This document shows positions 36,241-48,929 of a stretch of 64,000 nucleotides of DNA, one piece after another. Positions within the stretch are counted from its first letter, which is position 1; every line of letters starts with the position of its first letter. The stretch comes from Hetaerina americana (Eukaryota; Arthropoda; Insecta; Odonata; Calopterygidae). The translations under genes were made by a program, and so were the position numbers. The stretch covers positions 5,520,348 through 5,584,347 of the forward strand of contig JAKTNV010000023.1 in NCBI GenBank assembly GCA_022747635.1. Direction: 5' to 3'. The notes beneath the pieces were generated by a model. That model worked only from the letters and a program-made list of their open reading frames with translations, did not search any database and was not told the DNA's origin.

Positions 36241-39200
36241 CTTAGAGGAACCTTGATCTGATGGATTTTTAAACATTTTTTGAAGTACGAATGCCTATTA
36301 ATATTATGCATTGCAAATAAATGATACAAATAATCTGAAGTATTAGAGCATTGAGGAATAAATATGAAAGCTTCGGTGGGTACCGAAGTAACACCATACT
36401 CGCAGAACTGAGGTACACAATCATATTGAATTCATCTTAGCACCTCTGTTAGATATAATAACTGACTGGTGCTGGATGTCGACATTGCGTTCTCGAATGC
36501 GTTGTTTCAAATTCCCTTCTATTACCTGGCAGATTAAACGGCCTGTTGAGGACGCTATGTCTATTTCCCCTAGTATGACTAGTAGGGGAATTATGATATT
36601 TACACTAAATTATGGCTCGACAAGGTCGTGAGAAACGTAAACTTGAGACAAGTAGCCGAACTCTAGATCGTGTTTAAGCATGGATCCTCCGGTTTCGAAT
36701 CCTAGTTGCAGTGACCGACGTGGAAACCAAAACAGCGTCTCCTCGACTCTAACCCCATCAGGGTCGCTGAGGAGACTTCCATTCTCTCCGGATGAGAGAT
36801 TTCCCCTGGGCCTTCTTCCTTTAGATTTCCAACAAGATCGTACACACAAATGCAATGAATTCGCAGGGAGTTTTCTTTAAAATGTGTGTGGACTTCCTGC
36901 ACTACATGAGGTAGACAGCGAATTCTCTTGGTCTAACGTGTTCGTGTCATGTGAAAAAAAATCTCATCTAGAGCGGCCTCCAAGTTTTCTTCAACAATGA
37001 TATTTTCCGATGGAAGGCTCGTGAAATAAGACGAGCCGTTAGTCCCGTGGATTGTTGACTCCCTGTTGCTCTGAAGAGTTTAATTAAAATAATCCTTGAT
37101 TACAATGTTTCTATGGAAGGGGCTCTGGCCCGCGAAATAAACTTGATAGGATAAACATTCCATTTAATTGTATTAAGTCTTTTCCCTTTTATTTAAGATT
37201 CCATCTGGTTTAATTTTGCGATTTCATTAAAGGAATCTTAAATTACCTTGTATTACATTGGAGTGTAGATCCTTTATCCCGTAATCCAGCGGCTTCTACT
37301 GAGTCACTCGTAATAACGAATTTTCTTCACTAGATTGGATTCATGCCTCTTCGTGATTCTTATTTGCTCTCTATCTATTCTGAAGAGATTCCCGGCCTTC
37401 ATTCGCACCTTTATCCTCTGGGTGATTCCATCACCGTGCGTATTCTTCTACGCTCGAGGAATATAATCAGGCTGACAGAGCCATCTTAATAGTTCTGTGC
37501 ACAGCTTTCTAGTACGAGGCGACAACAAGAACGCCGTCACATTTAATGGAGCGTGTTTCGCTATTCGACTGATGGCGAAAGCTAGCGAGCTTGCTAATCA
37601 TTGAGTGGACTTTGTGCTGTAAAACAATGCAAAACATCGGCTAATATTGAAAAATCGTAATGCCATAACTCAAAAGAACTTCTTTCAAAAATCTTTTATT
37701 GTAATTTTGTGTGAACAGTATTATATAAAACCCACCGATAGGCTCTGATTCATTCTTAAAGGTTCGTGTAGACTTTATGAACGTATATACAGCGTCCCTT
37801 TCCATGATCACTCTAGTAGCTTTTATACCCATCTAGCCACACTCTCCCTATTGTCAACTCCTTTTTAAATTTTATTTTCACCAATCACCTCCTCGCATTA
37901 TGCATCCCCACTCGCGCCCCACCAATATCACCCTATAGACGTTCAGCCAACTTAACCTTCACACTTGGAGTGAGCACTGCATTCCAACGGCCATCATCGG
38001 CAAGGCCACCGTTTCCTCTGCAAATCCAAACTGGGTTATGAAATCTCCTCAATCAAATTCTCTTATCGTATCATTCGATGGCAGATGCACCATTGAACGT
38101 AAGTTGTCCGTCTATACAAATGCCGGTAATTTTTAGAAATGTCTTCGAATATATCGAATCCCCGAAGATTGACCGAATCCAAAATTTCCTGCTTTTTCTC
38201 ACTTTTCAAATGAGACGATCGACCATGAACACCGGACTGCGCCCCCCTGTGATTCAAGGGTATGACCCCTCCCCTCACTCGCCTTCCCACCCCCCTTACC
38301 CGTTTACTCATGCCTGCTCCCCGTCCCACAGGTCTACGCTACGTCTTTCGTCCGTCGCCTGTGCCCTCTGCCCCCTTCGACATCAAGCGACCGCCTTCAA
38401 GTCGAGTATCCCTCATACCCTTCCCAGGACCTTCCCTATATAAGCCCCGCGGCACCAGGGAGAAGGAATAGACCGTGTGAGTGGTGCGATCGGGGTTCTT
38501 GCGACGGAGGGACTCTTATTCCGGCCCGAGGTGCAAGGACCATTGCTGGACGTGAGCGCCGTAAGTAGATTCTCAGCGTTTGCTCATGACGGTGGCTAAA
38601 TATTTGAAAATGTCGAAATTAAAAGTCTGAAACTTGTGCCTTAGAACAGGACGAGCGAGTGGCTAAATTTTATGATATTTTAGTAAATGCGATGGCATCG
38701 CACTGTACGTGCTTGTAACTGTCATTCGCGTTAAACTTCCTTGCTGCTGATTTGGCTTCAAAAATAATTTGGAGTAGAGTGATGAGGTTGTTGGTTAAGC
38801 ATGCATTTGTTTAAACTATGAATTTCGTAATGGAGTCTTTTTTTATCTTCCCATTGCAGGTGAAGATTACTGGAGGTGCTGCCCTTCTGACGTGTTTCTC
38901 AGTTTATTTTTGCTCGTACTCAGCCAATTATATTTCGATATTGTCAAAATTTTAACTTTGTCCCTTTGTCCCCTCGTCATCTAAATGAGCCATTCCATCT
39001 TTATACTTCCTATCGGTACCGGGACTTAAGATAACCATGCTGTCACTTCTCTAGAATTCTAAGATATTTTAATGGAGCATTTAGAGCAAAGTTCATTGTT
39101 AAGGGTATCCTCTAAAATAGCTACATTATCTTTCCTTTCTTTCCAAATCTGAGAAGTAAGGTTGTTCCTACAAAGCCTGTTTCACAATTTGAAAGCAGAC

Positions 39201-42200
39201 AAGGAAAAGAGGAATGTAATGGGAAATATTCCTGAACGACGCCATTCGATTGGCGAGACCCCTTCGAAATGTTCAGTGCATCCTTGGCTACATACGCCAG
39301 CGCATTTCTATGAAGCCATTCAACTCATCACAAATAACATTCTGAACCACGTTTTTTCCACACAATGTTTCCGGCAGAAACAAATGTCCAAACACCCCAC
39401 CAGGCCTCGTGGTCCCATGGCTGCGGTAGGGTCGCAAGAGAGTGGCGAGCAGCCCAAGCGGAGTGTGTTGGTGCAGTGAGTGGGTGTCGTGGCATTGAAG
39501 TGCATGGTCATTTGTGTGTGTGTGTGCGCGGGCGAGAGTGAAGTGAAGTGCACATTGGACGGGGGATCGCCGATGGAGAGCAGAGTTCTTCCGACGGTGG
39601 ACCTTGCAGTTTGTAAAGGTAGGGAAGCGACTCCTTTTCCAGGGCAATAGTGCAGTGCGCAGGAATCCCCTTAGATTGAGACATGGCCCATTCGCGGTAG
39701 GGCCCTCCGATAGGGCTTTAAAGGCATGTAGGTCACTTGAAGGGAAAGGGGGGTGAAATTAAGGGAACTCTTTAGCGATTGAAATAGGTAGGACATCTAG
39801 AGAAATTACGGAAAATTATGGCTCTTACAGAATATTAAGGAAAGCTTTATGGCACACCTATTCTCCTTTTCTCCCTCATCCTTAAATGCATTGCGCAGAA
39901 AAACTGTTTTGTGTAAAGATATTTGTAATCTGATTGTAACTGAACATATGTAACATTTACTGTAAAATTCGAAAAAGACAATTAAGTCGACATCATCCCC
40001 ACATCCGTCGTTTTTTCTCATCACCTCTTCTCTTTTCTATCCCTTATTCTCATCTCGAATCATTCTTGCTCACTCTCTTTCCTCTGAATTTTCCGAAGGC
40101 AGCGCCGCCGGTTTCGATGGCGTCGCTGTAACATGGTACAGTAGGACGTCGCTGTCTGCAGATCCGTAGGGTACTGCAGGAGCGGCGTGATGGGCCGGCC
40201 ATCTGCCTTCGTCTCATTTTAATCACGAAGGCCGAGAAATGGGTCCCAACGAGCTGCGCATGATACCTCCTTGGGTCAGCAACAGGAAACTCGTGCAACC
40301 ACTCTTTCCATTCTTTTCATCTTTCCCTTCGTCTGTAGGTCTCCTCGCTGGAATGCCAGAGAACTTGAATATACTTCAATAGCCCCCGAACCGACCATAC
40401 ACCCTCCGGTATCCAACACCGATGAAAAACAATTTCAGGCCGATTAAACTACGGTAGGCTTTTGAATAATGAATGGTCTAACATAATACCAAGATTCTTT
40501 ATATCTTGCCAGGAACGCCATGTGGTGTTGCATCGGAGAAATATGGCCGCAATTATTAAAGAAGATTACAGCGCAAATTACCGTGGGAAAACGCTCAAGT
40601 CTGCCGCTCCCGTGAATTAGTGTACGCTTAAGACGACGATATCATAAGCGGCGACCGTTACTGTTGAATCCTAGGAAAAAAGGCGAAATCCTCCCCAGAC
40701 TGTGGTGGACTGAGATCCTCGTTCCTTTGATTTCCCCTTCCTAGAGCTCTCGGATTCTCAACTTATCGGCGGAGTAGTAGGCAAGAATGAAGGAATGACA
40801 GGGCGGGAGAAGGAAGTTGAAGAAGCTCGTGCATTTTTCACTGAATAATCCGCGGTTTCACATCATTATGACGAATGCCAATTCCACGAGCCTGCCATAA
40901 TTGGTAATAATTTCTAGGTAAACAATGAGTGATAGTTGCAGTGTTTTAAAACGAAATGAAAATTTAGTCTCGCAAACGTGCAGGGCCGTACTTATTCAAC
41001 TTAAGCCTTTATTCATAGTTAAAAAAGTTTCCGTGAATTATAGCTAAGAATAAAGTATCGTAGGCTCAACCCAGATTCTATTTGTTCCTACATATTCAGT
41101 ATTCAAAATAAAACCCAATCAAAGCTTAATACATAAAAAAGCCAACGTTTTTCAATAACAAGAACATTTCATTCATGAAGTTCTCCCCTCTTTTCCTATT
41201 ATCGAGCGCTCACTTAGTTTTAACGATCCCGTGCATGAACGGTAACAACTAGATCCTCCTAGTATTTGGAGAGTGACCGGACGCTGCAGCATAAAATGCA
41301 GTCACTCGCCGCAGCCCGCACTGAAGAAGCGGTAAGTTATTGCTTTATTGCCGTGATGGTCAAATAAATTTCCCTAGGGAACACGAGGCATTGATGTCCG
41401 GGTACACCCCCCCCCCTCCTCCCTACCTGCGGTCGTCCTTGTCATTTCCTGGCCGGCGAAAGAGGAACTGAGAAGCGAAGCAAGTTACCTTCGACTGGTC
41501 GCGGCGGGGTAACGTAAATGATTTCCAACTCACGCTTCGCGGGTTCGATGACCCTGCCTGGACTTTCCGCTGCATAGGGTCACGTGTTTGTAATTGCCCT
41601 TAATGGAATTTTTAAGGGTAAGGTTTAAGAAATCCCTATAGTCTCAACAGCACCAAAATGACGCCGTGAAATAAAAAATATTAATATTATGTCTTTGCTG
41701 AGGTTGTTTTACTTCATTTAATTGACTCCCATTGAATGCATAAAGAAAACAGTCGACATATCTTCACGACGCACATACTGCCAGCGGATATCCCTTGAGA
41801 TAAAAGAATCGAAAACCTTTGATTTGCATCCGCGAGGAATGGAGAGAGCAACAGTCGAGCAAAAGTTGCAAGCCTTTACAGCATGCAATGAGAAATAAAA
41901 GATTGGCAACTCTGGCTCTTGGAATTTCCGAAGTCGTCGGCTTATTCTAAGAAATGGAGATTTCGTTTTCTGCAATAATTATATTATTATTTTCGAAAGG
42001 GAGATAGAAGACAAATTAGACAATAGTTAAGAGAGCCCGAGACCAATTCGTTGTCCTCAATCTTTAACCATAAGTTCCACGACGAACCACGTCGTGAAGC
42101 GTGCGTTCGTGACAAGATTACGTCCCCTAAGGAAACTTCATCCTTTGAAAATATAAGATAGGTGGTCACGTTCCACCAAACAAAACATGCTTCCTTTGAT

Positions 42201-42515
42201 TGCCTGATATTTATGGCCAAAATAAACACTGATCAAATGTTTCCCTAGCATATCGGATTTAACCCTCCCTACTTTCCCCTGCTTTCAGGGAAATAACTTT
42301 TTGATTTTCAAGAATAAAATTTTAAGATGAAATTAGCATCATTCTCCGGGCTTTACTATGAACCTAAGACATAAGTCACCTTGAATTGAGTTCATAATAA
42401 GGACATCTGATTTAATTTGATACATAGGAAAACAGTAAAATGTTAAACTGGTTGGCCGAAGTATTTTAGCGTACCAGGGCGTCGGACGTTAATACGGACG
42501 GTTATGGCAAGACAG
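36241..42515. other. Mostly featureless region with weak gene-like signals
   Basis: No coding motif was recognised on either strand. A TATA/splice-signal cluster (38437-38859) is listed separately. A tRNA-like piece with cgggttcgatgaccc lies at about 41484-41560 (plus), possibly another SINE relic. A short ATG stretch before ggtaagtt at about 41338 could be a first exon, but nothing supports it further. Confidence 0.4.
38437..38444 (+). promoter_or_regulatory. TATA-box candidate with downstream splice signals
   Basis: ctTATATAAGcc sits in a GC-rich stretch. About 120 bases downstream is a consensus splice donor (gcc/gtaagtag at 38561), followed by a good acceptor (ttatcttcccattgcag/gtgaag, ending 38859). 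No ATG-initiated coding sense was found between them or just after, so any transcript would be untranslated leader or non-coding RNA. The combination may be chance. Confidence 0.3.
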
Positions 42516-42566
42516 GGACGTCGAGCCATTGTTCAAATAACCGGGAATGATAAGGCAGACGCAATC
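42516..42566 (+). repeat. 51-bp direct repeat, left of copy C
   Basis: Matches 44206-44256 with two mismatches. In one frame both copies read ITGNDKA(D/E)AI, which resembles the GN(E/D)KADA motif of RNase H domains, so it may be a scrap of an old retroelement. Confidence 0.9.
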
Positions 42567-44200
42567 ATTACTTCCTTTATTTCTATTTAGCAGACCAGCC
42601 GATAAGTACAATGAAACCGAAGCCAAACTCGTTATTTACATTTCTTGATATGACGTTCATATTAATTTACCTTTTCTTTGCATTCGTCAATGAAACCTCA
42701 TTTTCGTGACCCCCTTACGCTCCATTAAAAACTGCTTATTGGAACAGCGATACGATATTAAGAATTCCGTGTGGTACTGGATAATACTGGGAAAGAGACT
42801 CATGGCCTGCTCAAGAAGGCGCTCAGGGAAGTGTTGTGCAACCTCTTTGATTCCTACTTTACGATCCCGACACTAACTCCGCATTCACGAGTTAGAAACG
42901 TTTAAATGCCGGCATTCAAATTATTTATCCTGATATATGTAATCCTTAGAACACAGCCTTTTAATCTTATGATCTGAACGCTCTCTAGTGTTGGAACGAC
43001 ACCTGACAATGAGTGAAAACTTAAAAATAAATTGTAGTGAAAAATTTTGGGACAATTGCAAATTCCAATCTCAAATATTGAATACTAGCTGGAAAAACTT
43101 AAAAAGTATTAAATTGTAACTACAATTTAGGAAAATATTGTATTTTTAACCTGTTGCATTACATGAAATATCATACAATAATAATAACTATATGTAAATG
43201 CATAGAAATCATATGCTTAGAATGCTTTTCCAAGTCAAGTTCAACAAGTTTAACAGAATTATAATGAGTAAAATAATATTTCCACACCATTTGTCCCCTT
43301 CCGTTAATTATAAACATTTTGTAGATTGCATTCAAATAATAAAAACCTTCCTCATCACTTGGATCGTAAGATATGAAAGGAATTGCCATTCGTCATTTCC
43401 CTTCCATAATAAATTTTCCTTGATCTTGCGAAAATTTAGCCAGTGTCATATAAACTTTGAAGAATGGACGCAAGTGATACTCTTTATTAGCGATTTTACA
43501 ATTTCGAAAATATATCAACGAAGACAAATATTTCTTATGCTACTAAATATATACACGTACCGCTGAAGTTTCCATCGCAAAAGATAAATATAGAACACAA
43601 AGAGCGGATAGAATGAGGCGCATCTTTGATGCCAAATAGCTCACTATTCCTTTAGCATGTAATGAACTAATCAATTTCCGATTGAATATTATTAGCACTG
43701 AATATTTCCTACCTATCTATTTGCTTATTTTTATCTGCTGCTACCTAGTTTTTAAATGATTATCAACTCTTGCTACATTTCTCAGCAATTCATCACCTCT
43801 CAGTATCTCCTAGGTTAACTTGCGCTGACTTCTTCAAATTTCTCCAGATCGTCTTTACTCATAATGGAGCAAGTTTTCAGCGTCCTTTGATTTGTTTTCC
43901 TTTAGTTTTCTCCAAACTAACCCAAAAGCCTTCCCTCGACTTTCCCTCTTTCCTCGACTACCAATTATTCAGTTATTTCAGATCTCTGAGCTCCAAACTA
44001 AAGTTTTTACTGGTTATATCTTTGTATCGATATCTTACGTTCCCACCATCATTTTCCTCTTCGTTGTCAAACGCTCTTTACAAAGTATAATTCTGCTTTA
44101 ATGATCCCACCATTCTGCCTAAAAGGCATCCCGAAGAAGTGTAGTATTTCACTTGTTCAAGTTTACCTTTTCCGCCCTAAAACTAATTCCTACACATTCT
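42567..44200 (+). repeat. Partial segmental copy C
   Basis: Corresponds to A 4569-6068 and B 59057-61312, with visibly more substitutions than A against B. It has about 150 extra bases at 42987-43138 and lacks the mariner. It is bounded by the 51-bp direct repeats, with five extra bases (cagat) on the right. Several short open frames (e.g. 43770-44090) are shared with A and B but show no motif. Confidence 0.92.
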
Positions 44201-44205
44201 CAGAT

Positions 44206-44256
44206 GGACGTCGAGCCATTGTTCATATAACCGGGAATGATAAGGCAGAGGCAATC
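44206..44256 (+). repeat. 51-bp direct repeat, right of copy C
   Basis: Second member of the pair that brackets copy C. The RNase-H-like GNDKAEAI reading is preserved. Confidence 0.9.
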
Positions 44257-46214
44257 CTTGTTTTTGTATTATCCGACCTCTCAGGAGGAGTCGCGATCTT
44301 GATGAATCCTCGGCCAGCAGAGAGGAAGCAAGAGCATCCGCACTCAATGTTAGTGTCTTAAGCCTCGAGCCTGCTCTGGGTGAGAAACGCGTGAACCTAT
44401 TTCGATGCAATCTCTTTTAGTCAGGCTTCATTCTCTTTGGTACTCAGACCTTCAACAGGTTATCGCTCTTCCTTGCTATCATAATTGGTGATTGTGTTTT
44501 TGCTGAAGACTTAGGATCAGATAAATTGCCGAAGACTTATTAAATCCCAATGAGTTATAACATGAAGCTTTGCGACCATGCTCCTGAGCCCGAGTCCATG
44601 ATTTAGATCCGCCAGAATTCCCAACCAGTACAGCCCTTGGGTTACTGACACCAGTGAACACATTCGGGCAGTGAACTTGACCAGCATACCTTTATGCTTC
44701 CCAGCATCGCTAGTTTCGTACCGAATTGAAGTATGATGGAGAAACATTGAGTGGACCTCGATTGGACCACCTCAAATATGGGTTGCTGCATCAAAACTAA
44801 GCGTAAGAAAAAGTTTGAGCCTTACGGGGAAAAATTAATACTTTTTGAAAAGCAAAGTAAACCTGGAGGACTTGGTTAAAAGATAATTTTCATTCACCTA
44901 GAAGTTGCATGGTTCAAGGCAAAACAGTATCGTCACGCTTTTCCTTAAAAGGAAAAGTAACCCCTGTTCAGGACATAGCCTTGAACTTTGACATTGACTT
45001 TTGAGATTGAAAACTTAATTTTCAATCAAATCTGTTAAACCAAAGGTTTTTCGGTATGTTTTACTCTTTTCAAAAAAGGACGAAGATTATCTTTGCATAA
45101 CACTTTTCACTTGTTTTCGATGTTTTAGATGGAAAACACGCAACTTTTACCAGAATCGAATGCTCGGATAATTCAACCTATCGTTCCACCCTTCTTGTTT
45201 TTTGACGGATTCAGCCTTGTGAGAAATGCATTTTCATTGTAATGCCTGTATGCAAGCTTGTGCTCGAATGCATTAGATATGAAAAGCACACATTGGCATG
45301 GTTGGAGTCTTTGTCTACCCGTGTGAACGCATTGGAATTGCTAAATCATTGAACACAAAAACCAGCACATAAAATTGTCCTGTTGCAAATGATATGGAAT
45401 CATTATTCTAAGGATTGTTTTCAAATGACCTGATGGACAATTTTGTTTTTTGATCCAGGCTTGCATATTTTCCGCATTGTTAAAAGGAAAAAAAAACTCT
45501 TCCTGGTCTGCGAAGGAGGAGGGTGGGAAGGGGTCGAGGCATTTCCGTCTAGGTATTGCACAGGGGAGGGGGGAATCTCTATGAGCAAGGATAAGGGATC
45601 TTGTATACCATGGACGTCGTGGGATGGAGAAGGAGAGAAGGGGGGAGGGTGAAGATAATAATTGGACTTGATTGAATTGGTGAAAAGAGGGGACAAATGA
45701 ACAGAACACTCCTGGGGTAATTTGGAGAGGAAGTCCTTGCGACGCATGGATTCTAGTTGTTCCATGACGTCTAGCTTCTTTCCTGCATCCAATTGTGAAG
45801 CATTTTGAAGACGAAGCCACAGAAATGGTTGCAATCCGCTTAGTGTTTGGCAAATGACGAATTAGTATGGCCTGTATTGTAGTCTTTACTGTGTTCCCTA
45901 ATACGCGTCGAAAAACATCTGCCCGTCCTACCAGAGTAAATAGCTCCTCACTCACAATGAATTCCGCAAACGCCAGTTCTTTTAATTCACTCCATAGGGC
46001 TTTTCTTCGACGATAGGGCTTTGGACAGAGTAGTGGGGGTATAAAATAAAATGCGGAATTCATCTTCGGGAATACTGTTAGTGATTTTGTACGTCACAGG
46101 ATTATGGAACGGATATTTGCGCCACTTCCGTTTCAAAGCAGTAGTGACAGAAATGGAGATTTTTATTTTCAAGCCGTTCCACATGAACAGGCAACATAAA
46201 ACGCTCTCCTGCTC
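44257..46214. other. Unrecognised region with a 240-codon open frame
   Basis: The minus-strand frame 46063-45341 is the longest here, and a second minus frame (45834-45421) overlaps it. Neither has a motif I recognise, and the proline/serine-rich part reflects a purine-rich strand (ggagggtgggaaggggtcg). I would not call it a gene without homology. Confidence 0.35.
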
Positions 46215-46690
46215 TAGGATAAAGACAGGGAGTGTGACCCAACGCTACAGGTAGCGGGAGGGTCCCCCACGGAGAGGGACGAAGGATTAAAGAGGAGACA
46301 AATGAACAGGACACTACTGAGGTAATTCGGAAAGAATGGTTTTTTACAACAAAACAAAATAAGCTAGTGAAAGAGCACGCAATTAAGCAGGAATAATTAT
46401 TCTTTAGACGCTGAGGGTGGCAAGTGGAATTTTCGCTATCTATAACGCTGTAGTTGCTATCCCGCGTTATTCGTGGGAAGGAGTAGTCTTTGAGTCTTCT
46501 AATTCTGGCATCTATTACCCGAACTTTATATGCATGACCCAAGCGACCAATGTATGTTGATAATACATAAAACCCATTTTTCATATGCTTGCCCGCAGAC
46601 GTCAGGTATGCGAATCCCCAAGGTTAAATCTTTAGTGAACGGAACGCCTTGGTATTTTACCGTATAGACTACTTCTAAGTCAATCTACTA
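46215..46690 (-). mobile_element. jockey/CR1-like LINE 3' fragment
   Basis: Same family as 15675-17692. On the minus strand it keeps a short RT piece (around 46600-46680), then GRLGHAYKVRVIDARIRRL and SFPRITRDSNY, then the 3' UTR, which aligns with 16010-16200 (gacgctgagggtggcaagtgg). A large part between the two coding pieces is deleted. Dead copy. Confidence 0.75.
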
Positions 46691-46796
46691 AGGCGCTCTA
46701 CTCGGCGCAATTCCTTCATGATGTCTGCAATGTAGACGTAAATCGCTCTCCAGGTCGATTCCCAAAACAGCATCCGCTCCACCAAATTTTCAGGCG

Positions 46797-47520
46797 TCAG
46801 ACGAATTTTATTCTTCTTTTCAAGGATGGCCTGCGATGAACCAAAACGTGGCCACTACAAAAATTCTTTCGCAGGAGTCTCCTCAATTCCTGGGCATCCT
46901 GAGCAGACGGGGAATAATTGTTCCCTGTCTCGATAGCACTTGAGTGATATAGTATTTGAGGTTCCCGTGTGACCGGTTTACCCATTATTCTACGTTCAGC
47001 ATCAGTCGATGTGTCCACCTTCCCTTCGTTGAGGTATCTTCTGCCAATCATTGACGCTTTCTTTTCTCACCTCGATCTTCTTCTTCTGGCGAATTCTCCC
47101 GTAAGTACCACTTCCTCCTCTCCTTTGCCAGGAGCTCCACTGGTAGCATTCCTGCAATGACGTCGATGGCGTCTTCGGAGATCGTGCGAAATGCACTGGC
47201 CACCCGTAAAGCACTGATTCGGTAGGGCGCTGCTACTTTCCTGCGATACCCTTTCAAGAGCAGTCTATCAGCCCATATAGGTATACCGTAGGTGAGCACT
47301 GAAGTTGTTACCGGCACAAGTGGTTCTCCCATTTTCTGCTAGGGGCCAGCAGCATTGTTCATAAGCCGTTGCAGTGTGGTCGCAACGACATAGGCTTTGG
47401 TGCTGATTTGCTCGACCTGCTCCTTGAAATTTAGTCTGGCGTCCAGGGTCACAGCAAGATACCGAATGGACGGCAGCGATGCCATCTTGGTATCGCTGGC
47501 CTAAAGTGATATCGGTTCCC
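46797..47520 (-). mobile_element. R1/jockey-group LINE RT C-terminal fragment
   Basis: On the minus strand from about 47500: IRYLAVTLDARLNFKEQVEQ, then TSVLTYGIPIWADRLL, VAAPYRISALRVASAFRTIS and VIAGMLPVELLAKERRKWY. Decayed C-terminal sequence follows to 46797. This is the post-RT region typical of R1-type elements and a different family from the neighbour at 46215-46690. At least one stop is present (about 47340). Truncated and inactive. Confidence 0.8.
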
Positions 47521-47691
47521 CTACACCTCGGAATTTTATTTATTTTATTTTAAAATCATTTTAGGATCATTAAGATTCCTTGAACATCTAAATTGTCTTA
47601 AAGACCAATTTCTCACCTTCGTAAATGCATCCATCTGTGCTCTGAAATGCATATGTGTACATCATACAAAATATATTCTTGAATAACTTAC

Positions 47692-48330
47692 CTTGACATG
47701 GTCCATAACTCCCTTCTTGGTATGCTTCGGGACACAGTACCTGGATATTGTCCAGAACTAGATGAGGACATATTTGAACAACAATTTTTGCTGTCACATC
47801 TAAATGATCGAAGCGTATTCCTACACTCATGTAGTTTCCCAAGGGCATTAAAATTGTCAGTTTTCAGGGTCCGCTCATTATAATTTTTAGCATTATATAA
47901 AATATACTTATTTAGAATAAATAAAGCTTACATCTAAATCAATTGAGTCTGTTAAATAATTAATGGTATAACATAACCGTAAAATATATATTCTTGAAAT
48001 ATCACAAGGTAAGGTTTCAAAAGGATAGGAATCAAGTATTCTCCCTCACATAGGCCAATGTGAGCATTAAAATCATATCCAGTGTCACAGCTTGTAAATC
48101 GTGTGTGCAAGCCTGACTAATGGGACCCATTTGAAAACGTGTTTTACTTGGACAAATTTTGTTTCCAATTGTATTTTCAGTCTTGATTGCTATCACATGG
48201 GATTTCTTTGGCCTCAAGGTTTTTTTGATATCCATTGATCAAACTTTGATAAATGCCAATATTGTTAGTGTCGTCATCTTCCTCTGAGGTCTTCCCACTC
48301 GCAGTCTTCATTGAATGCTCATGGAGGGTG
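47692..48330 (-). pseudogene. Fibulin-like EGF-domain gene remnant
   Basis: Minus strand, broken over several frames. At about 48200-48110: IPCDSNQD, then ENTIGNKICPSKTRFQMG and PISQACT. At about 48090: CDTGYDFNAHIGLCEG in another frame. At 47850-47692: HECRNTLRSFRCDSK, then after a shift in an A run ICPHLVLDN and CPEAYQEGSYGPCQ, ending exactly at a consensus splice donor (caag/gtaagtt, 47692/47691). C-x-NT-x-GSF-x-C and C-x2-GY-x-FN-x4-G-x-C are hallmarks of calcium-binding EGF domains in fibulin/hemicentin proteins. Two or more frameshifts and a lost Cys (TGA at about 48186) argue for a pseudogene. Family identity is inferred from these spacings only. Confidence 0.42.
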
Positions 48331-48836
48331 CAGCAGGAACCTTCCCAAACACCCCAAACCTTCTCTCGTCACATAAATGATCATCAAGGAAGCCATTTCC
48401 CAACTCATCTCCTCTCTACGGAATTGTATTCTTCCCTTCATCCTTATCATGCATGACTTTTACAATACTGCCTGAGACATACAATGTCAGTCGTAACAAT
48501 GATCAAATTCCATCTTAAGTTCACAGCCTCTACTTACTAGCAATGAATCAGAGGTCCAGCATAAATCACTTGCCCACAGATAATTTCTTCAGTACGTTAT
48601 ATCCTAATCCGGCTCCACATTGATTGCTAGGATCAATGCAACCATAGGGGGAGGGGGAGAGATGGACAGGGAATGAAACACTTCCATTTTTATTAATTCA
48701 TCTTGCCCCAAAATTACACCTTTGGGTTTCATCTTCAAATTCAATGATATCTGATTGGAAATGAAAGACACATATTTATAAATTAGTTTTTTCTTGAGCC
48801 AATCATATCCTTCAACTTTAAGGCTGCTTTTTTTAC

Positions 48837-48917
48837 CTAGAATATGGCTCTGAAATCGAACTTTCATTAAACAAGCAAAAGAAAACTGATTTTTACATCG
48901 TGTACCTATTGCAGTAC
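48837..48917 (-). pseudogene. Possible EGF-like exon of the same remnant
   Basis: An 81-bp segment is flanked on the minus strand by an acceptor (tgtgtgtgcacag) and a donor (ctag/gtaaaa). One phase is open and reads IGTRCKNQFSFACLMKVRFQ, which fits the C-x-N...SF-x-C part of an EGF domain like those at 47.7-48.3 kb. It is short, so chance cannot be excluded. Confidence 0.3.
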
Positions 48918-48929
48918 CTGTGCACACAC

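Noticed and set aside
38063..38471. Proline/serine-rich frames upstream of the TATA candidate
   Set aside because: CT-rich composition in several overlapping frames. No domain recognised.
41400..41420. C-rich tract as a structural element
   Set aside because: Short homopolymer with no supporting context.
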